From assembly GCF_004745825.1 (NCBI RefSeq), contig NZ_SRLA01000003.1, positions 124,001 to 188,000 of the forward strand: a stretch of DNA of 64,000 nt. The letters are read 5' to 3'. The DNA is from Hymenobacter fodinae. GTDB lineage: Bacteria; Bacteroidota; Bacteroidia; Cytophagales; Hymenobacteraceae. Below the pieces are notes generated by a model. That model had not been told where the DNA came from. It did not search any database and worked only from the letters and a program-made list of their open reading frames with translations. Of the stretch, positions 62,067-64,000 are shown piece by piece (the stretch's first letter is position 1; each line of letters starts with the position of its first letter). Made by a program: the position numbers and the translations under genes.

Positions 62067-63824
62067 CTACTTCACTTCCAACACAGGAGTGCGTGACGAA
62101 ACGCCGTTTTCGTTGATGGCTTCGATGGTATAGTAGTACGGCAGGTCTTTGTCCATGCCTTTGAAGTAGTATTCAGAAGCTCCGTGCACCATTATGCAGC
62201 TGTAGAGCTTGTCGGGCGCTACGCCAACGTGAATGTTGTAGGCGTAAGCATCGTCGGAAGGAGTCCATTTTAGCCAGGCACTGCGCTTATCCTTCTCGGT
62301 GCGCAATACTACAAAACCTTTTACTTGCTTGGGTGCCGCACCACTCCCCTGCCCAAAAATTCGTAGGCCACTCAGGGCAAACTTACCCGTAGGCATATGG
62401 ATGTTTTCGAGTTTGAGGTAGCGCGTCTGCACTGGCCTAGCCAGCTCAATATAGTCGTGGGGCACGTCGGTTTGGTTGCGGCTTTTATCAATGAGCAGCT
62501 TCCACTTCTTGCCGTCTTTTGACTCCCACAGTTTGTACTGATGATAAGTACCCTGCTGCTTGCCGAGGAACTCAGCATCTTGGTCGGCGTAGTTGATTTG
62601 GATGGCGCGAACGGTACTTACGGCCCCCAAATCGGTTTGAAAATATTCACCCTTATTGCCCGTAGCAGCACTCCAGTATGTTTTTATACTTTCATCAACG
62701 GCGTAATTGGGCAAGTACCCGCCGAGTGTGGATGATGCCTGCGCGGGCTTCTGGTAGTTGAGCAACATCCAGCCCGTGAACCGGCTTTTAAGGTGGTCTT
62801 CGGGGCCGGCGGGCAAGTAATGAGGGTAGTCGCCGAAATCGGTGTTGGTGTAGAGCACGCCATCTTTATCAAAGCCCGCCGGCCACAGGCCTAGGCGTCG
62901 TTCGAAATTGTTCTTTACCGATATCACCATGGTGGAGAGGTGCCACCAGTTGCCCCAGGTATCCTGAAAGGTGTTGCCGTGGCCCGCGCCCCGGGCGAAA
63001 CCACCGGGTTTATAGGCGAACGGGTTGTGCTTTTGGGGGGTGAAGGGGCCTAGCGGCTTGTCACTTATCTGCACGCCATCGGCGTAACCGCTGAACTCAG
63101 TACCAGGCGCGCCATACTGCAAGTAGTACTTGCCCTGATACTTATTCATCCAGGCGCCCTCCATAAACGGGTCCAGGAACGTGTTATCTAAGTACTCGCC
63201 GAAGCGCTGCCAGCCAAACTGTTTGTCGTTGAGGCCGAATAGTTCTTTACGCTGCCCGATGGGCTGGAAGGTTTTGCGGCTGATTTGCTGCCCGTAGAGC
63301 GGATACACGTTGCTGCTACCCCAATAGAGGTACAATTTGCCGTCATCATCGAGGAAAAACGCCGGGTCCCAGGCGCCAATCTGGAAGGGCTCCACGGCTT
63401 CTTTCCACTCGTTGGCCTTAGGGTTGGTGCTCATCCAGATCGGGAAATTCTTCTCCTGGGTTGAGCCGTAGACCAGCAGCGTATCGCCCAGCACAAACAC
63501 GGCGGGGGCGCACAAGTCGTCGTAGACCTTGTGCTGGGGCTTGAGGAAGGAGCGCGAAACAAACTTCCAGTTATACAAGTCCGGGCTCCACCAGTAGCCC
63601 CACTGGTTGGTGCTGAACAAGTAGTAGTCCCCTTTGTATAAGGTGATAACTGGGTCGGCGGTGGCTCGGTGCCGACCCGCCTCCGCGAAGTTGGGGATGG
63701 GCGTGTAGCCGTAATCCAAGTTTAGGGGGTTGCAGTACGTGCGCTGGCCGGGGCTGGACGTTGGCTGCGCCCGGCCAGACAGGCCTAGCAGCACGGCAAC
63801 AAGCAGGAGCAGAAAACGAGGCAT
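62067..63824 (-). CDS. GH43-like glycosidase with discoidin and Fn3 domains
   Basis: A 585-residue secreted protein (signal peptide about 1-19). The five-blade propeller of GH43 is suggested by YCNPLNLDYG, ATADPVITLYKGDYYLFST, WDPAFFLDDDGKLYLYWG and PFMEGAWMNKYQGKYYL, which hold the general base Asp, the modulator Asp and the acid Glu. A discoidin (F5/8 type C) domain (about 355-490) and an Fn3 domain (about 495-585) follow. Such enzymes often act on arabino/xylo side chains or beta-glucan/galactan. It is the first gene of the visible minus-strand series and lies 192 bases before the GH3 gene start. Confidence 0.86.
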   Translation of the reverse strand: MPRFLLLLVAVLLGLSGRAQPTSSPGQRTYCNPLNLDYGYTPIPNFAEAGRHRATADPVITLYKGDYYLFSTNQWGYWWSPDLYNWKFVSRSFLKPQHKVYDDLCAPAVFVLGDTLLVYGSTQEKNFPIWMSTNPKANEWKEAVEPFQIGAWDPAFFLDDDGKLYLYWGSSNVYPLYGQQISRKTFQPIGQRKELFGLNDKQFGWQRFGEYLDNTFLDPFMEGAWMNKYQGKYYLQYGAPGTEFSGYADGVQISDKPLGPFTPQKHNPFAYKPGGFARGAGHGNTFQDTWGNWWHLSTMVISVKNNFERRLGLWPAGFDKDGVLYTNTDFGDYPHYLPAGPEDHLKSRFTGWMLLNYQKPAQASSTLGGYLPNYAVDESIKTYWSAATGNKGEYFQTDLGAVSTVRAIQINYADQDAEFLGKQQGTYHQYKLWESKDGKKWKLLIDKSRNQTDVPHDYIELARPVQTRYLKLENIHMPTGKFALSGLRIFGQGSGAAPKQVKGFVVLRTEKDKRSAWLKWTPSDDAYAYNIHVGVAPDKLYSCIMVHGASEYYFKGMDKDLPYYYTIEAINENGVSSRTPVLEVK

Positions 63825-64000
63825 ACGAATGGGTGGGGCGGATGGAAAAGGAACGCTATGCGGAGCGCAGCCGCGGCACCTCTGCTGCTGCGGCGCGGTC
63901 CTAGGCCACTAGGCAGCCGACAGTAGAGATGCGCAGACCACGCTCAACATGGCGGGTCAGAGTTGCGGCTGCTTACTTCTTCACTTGCGGGCTCTCAAAC

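Overview
The window reads as chromosomal DNA of a Bacteroidota (Cytophagia) bacterium close to Hymenobacter. The reasons are: SusC/SusD-type outer-membrane uptake proteins, TonB receptors with STN and CarboxypepD_reg domains, SCO/cytochrome c lipoproteins, promoter -7 boxes of the Bacteroidota TAnnTTTG type (often TACCTTTG a few bases before the start codon), G+C near 55-60% and very frequent use of the word GGCCTAG/CTAGGCC. No tRNA, rRNA or CRISPR array was seen.

Layout. (1) 1-11946, native: start of a cation/proton antiporter, an HI0933-like flavoprotein, a small membrane protein, a diadenylate-cyclase-like (DAC) protein, an aldo/keto reductase, then three same-strand envelope genes (secreted protein, STN-TonB receptor, MG2-like secreted protein). 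(2) 11947-38443: a 26.5-kb integrated genomic island inside a DUF4112 gene. It is bounded by a 31-bp perfect direct repeat. It carries a tyrosine recombinase next to the left end and copies of an 8-bp word (TTGATACA) just inside both ends. The island supplies a replacement 3' end for the interrupted gene; the displaced original 3' end lies beyond the right junction. (3) 38444-44720, native housekeeping: SCO/cytochrome c operon, SseB-like protein, DUF2062, YihY/BrkB, DbpA-like RNA helicase. (4) 45346-63824: a polysaccharide utilization locus for a beta-glucan-like substrate (GH30, GH16, PKD lipoprotein, SusD, SusC, a 7TM sensor, GH5-CBM6, GH3, GH43).

Island cargo looks like a mixture of genome-defence and envelope genes: a PD-(D/E)XK nuclease fused to an ImmA/IrrE-type metallopeptidase; a three-gene set of a large GHKL ATPase with a nuclease-like C-terminus, a DUF488 protein with an extra N-terminal domain, and a conserved partner; a putative EVE/PUA-HNH modification-dependent nuclease next to a CoiA-like nuclease/coiled-coil gene and a broken HNH nuclease gene; a serine recombinase; an XRE regulator; a small HTH protein plus a protein with family-A-polymerase-like palm motifs; and a secreted trio (MORN/OmpA-like, CAP domain, unknown). 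No conjugation genes were recognised, so it is more likely a mobilizable or satellite-like island than a full ICE.

In the utilization locus the inferred flow is: surface GH16/GH5/GH30 enzymes cut the glucan, SusD and the PKD lipoprotein bind fragments, SusC imports them, and periplasmic GH3/GH43 finish degradation. The unusual member is a 7TMR-DISM membrane sensor whose cytoplasmic end carries an IS1595-transposase-like zinc-ribbon/HTH region, a possible one-component regulator.
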